From positions 1 to 5,239 of the forward strand of contig DATFDL010000652.1 in NCBI GenBank assembly GCA_035252155.1: a stretch of 5,239 nt of DNA. The letters run 5' to 3'. Below the pieces are notes generated by a model. It did not search any database. It was not told the origin of the DNA and saw nothing but the letters and a program-made list of their open reading frames with translations. Shown piece after piece: positions 4,007 through 5,239 of the stretch (the first letter of the stretch is position 1; each line of letters opens with the position of its first letter). The translations under genes and the position numbers were made by a program. This DNA comes from JAICLL01 sp035252155 (GTDB lineage Bacteria > Planctomycetota > Planctomycetia > Pirellulales > JAICIG01).

Positions 4007-5062
4007 TTACTCCGGCTGCGGCAGCCGGTCCATGGCCTCGGCCATCACGACGCGATTCAGATAGTGATTGCGCGTGACGTTGCGCGTGCTGTGCCCGAGT
4101 GCCATTTCCGCCGCGCAGTCGTTGCCCCCGCAAATTCTCGTAAGCTCCGTGGCCAGCGCGCGCCGCAGGCCGTGAAAGCCGAGGTGCCGCGAGCGGGGTA
4201 GTTTCGTGTGAGCCAGAATGGCCCGCCGCGTCTCTTGCAAATAGGGGTCGCCATGCGGCCAGGGAAGAATGCGACCATCGACCGAATCGAGCACACGGAG
4301 CGGTTCGATTGCGGCGAGCGCCGATTCGTTCAGATAGAACTTGCGGCCGCGTTTCTTTTTGAGGGCCGCCGGCGGCACGTCGAGCCACGTCTTGGTTTTG
4401 CCGATAGGCTCCGACACGATCCAATCCCACCGCACGGCTGTAAACGTCTGCACGCGAAAGCCGATGTTGTAAACGAAGCGAAGGAGCGATCGCCAGAATT
4501 GCGGCGGAGTGCAGCCCAACGGCGTTAAACGCTCGGGAGCTTCGGCGGCATCGCAGGCCGCGAGCCATTGCGAAATCTCGTCGAGCGAGAAATTGTCGGT
4601 GACTTCCCTCAGCACCAGCGACGGCTTTTGTAACACCGGAACCTCGGTCAGGATCGCTTTCGCATCGCGAAAATGACGGCTCCGTGGGCCGGCCCGGTCC
4701 AAAATGAATTGCAGGTGCACGCAATGCTTGCGGACCGTGTTGTCGGCGAGCTGCTGCTGGCCGCGGCCGGGCAGCTCGCGGACCTGCTTGAGGAAGAGCG
4801 CGCACGTGTAATCGTCGATCCCGCGCAGCGGCGGATCGCCGGTGAAATCGACCCACAAATCGAGGGATTGGCGGTATTGGTCGAGCGTCCGCTGCTTGGC
4901 CTGCTGCAAACAGATTGGCAGTACGTAGAGCGAGTAGAATTCGCTCAGTCGCAGATCGGCCGAGAAGGTGTCGGCCGGCGAGGCGGGTTCGTCGGGCGGC
5001 GGCGTGAAGAGACGGAGTTGATTGCCCGGCGTCTGGCCGGGGAAATGAGGCGTGGCGCCCAT
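4007..5062 (-). CDS. tyrosine recombinase / phage-type integrase
   Basis: This 351-residue site-specific recombinase would insert or excise the element through a covalent DNA-tyrosine intermediate. After a proline-rich start (residues 1-32), an alpha-helical core-binding domain (about 36-125) includes TLDQYRQSLDLWVDF. The catalytic domain (about 160-345) has a full set of active-site residues: R203 in GFRVQTF, a strand lysine in LKKKRGRKFYL (K235-K237), H297 and R300 in HGLRR, H324 in LGHS, and nucleophile Y334 in NHYLN. An in-frame TAA lies six codons upstream with no other start between, so the ATG at 5062 is fixed; no clear Shine-Dalgarno precedes it. Length and motifs look intact, so the enzyme is probably active. 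It is the first gene of the block, as in many prophages and integrative elements. The 486-residue overlapping reading frame on the same strand is a shadow. Confidence 0.93.
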   Translation of the reverse strand: MGATPHFPGQTPGNQLRLFTPPPDEPASPADTFSADLRLSEFYSLYVLPICLQQAKQRTLDQYRQSLDLWVDFTGDPPLRGIDDYTCALFLKQVRELPGRGQQQLADNTVRKHCVHLQFILDRAGPRSRHFRDAKAILTEVPVLQKPSLVLREVTDNFSLDEISQWLAACDAAEAPERLTPLGCTPPQFWRSLLRFVYNIGFRVQTFTAVRWDWIVSEPIGKTKTWLDVPPAALKKKRGRKFYLNESALAAIEPLRVLDSVDGRILPWPHGDPYLQETRRAILAHTKLPRSRHLGFHGLRRALATELTRICGGNDCAAEMALGHSTRNVTRNHYLNRVVMAEAMDRLPQPE

Positions 5063-5164
5063 CGGTGGAGCTCGGGGTTAGAAGCGCGACGGGGGCGCAC
5101 GCTGCCTCCGGCGGCTGCCCCGTGCGATCTTGCCGTTGGTCGTCCATGGGGGACGCGTCCTTGC

Positions 5165-5193
5165 GGCCGCCCGACGCCTTTAGACGGGCGGCC
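5165..5193. other. hairpin upstream of the integrase
   Basis: GGCCGCCCG (5165-5173) pairs perfectly with CGGGCGGCC (5185-5193) across an 11-base loop. It lies about 100 bp before the integrase start, within 177 bp (5063-5239) that contain no gene I can support. There is no T-run on either side, so it is not a standard terminator. It could be a recombinase or regulator binding site next to the integrase, but nothing here identifies an attachment site. Confidence 0.4.
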
Positions 5194-5239
5194 CATTAAA
5201 ACCATAGCTCACGCGGCGGACCGTGCGCGCAGCCGCCCT

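Noticed and set aside
3687..5147. 486-codon minus-strand frame overlapping the integrase
   Set aside because: It is arginine- and alanine-rich, typical of a shadow frame in GC-rich DNA. The overlapping frame encodes a complete tyrosine recombinase.

Overview
The window is GC-rich. Every gene I can support lies on the minus strand, so it reads right to left as one co-directional block. It begins with a tyrosine recombinase (5062-4007). Next come a small ribbon-helix-helix protein (3690-3442), a small zinc-ribbon protein (3153-2893), a 414-residue winged-helix protein that looks like a phage-type replication initiator (2740-1496), a 114-residue phage-type hypothetical (1417-1073) and a DUF2303-like phage protein (1016-255). 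A second small zinc-ribbon protein starts on the stop codon of the previous gene (TGATG) and runs off the left edge (255-1). This integrase-plus-early-gene order suggests a prophage or an integrative element. No structural, lysis or conjugation gene is visible, and no tRNA or attachment-site pair can be identified.

The intergenic DNA is unusual. At least four families of short low-complexity repeats sit at gene boundaries: a 36-43 bp element built from ACTTCAAACTTG-like units, a (G)GGGTCAGG-type heptamer family, a TGAACCC tandem and a GGGGCTTT tandem. Several protein C-termini are translated from these repeats. Repeat-spaced gene borders, high GC and partial Shine-Dalgarno use suggest a planctomycete-like host (Pirellulales or a relative). 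That is an inference from habit, not from a marker gene.

The main find is inside the winged-helix gene. Its low-complexity linker (codons about 188-275) is encoded by four 20-bp palindromes of the type GGGATTTTG-N2-CAAAATCCC. Three are in tandem with an exact 24-bp period and the fourth is 111 bp away, all in the same reading frame. A 60-bp tract with only 24 G/C, rich in GTGTTA/GACAC steps, follows about 20 bp further on. Palindromic iterons, then a low-GC tract, inside the linker of a DNA-binding initiator gene is the plan of the lambda O gene and its internal origin. I propose that this is the replication origin of the element.

The two largest gaps each hold a strong GC-rich structure. 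Positions 3742-3830 can fold as a 14-bp stem enclosing two hairpins. Positions 3232-3404 form a nested inverted repeat around a 13-bp hairpin, next to a perfect Shine-Dalgarno sequence that has no start codon, which may mark a lost gene.
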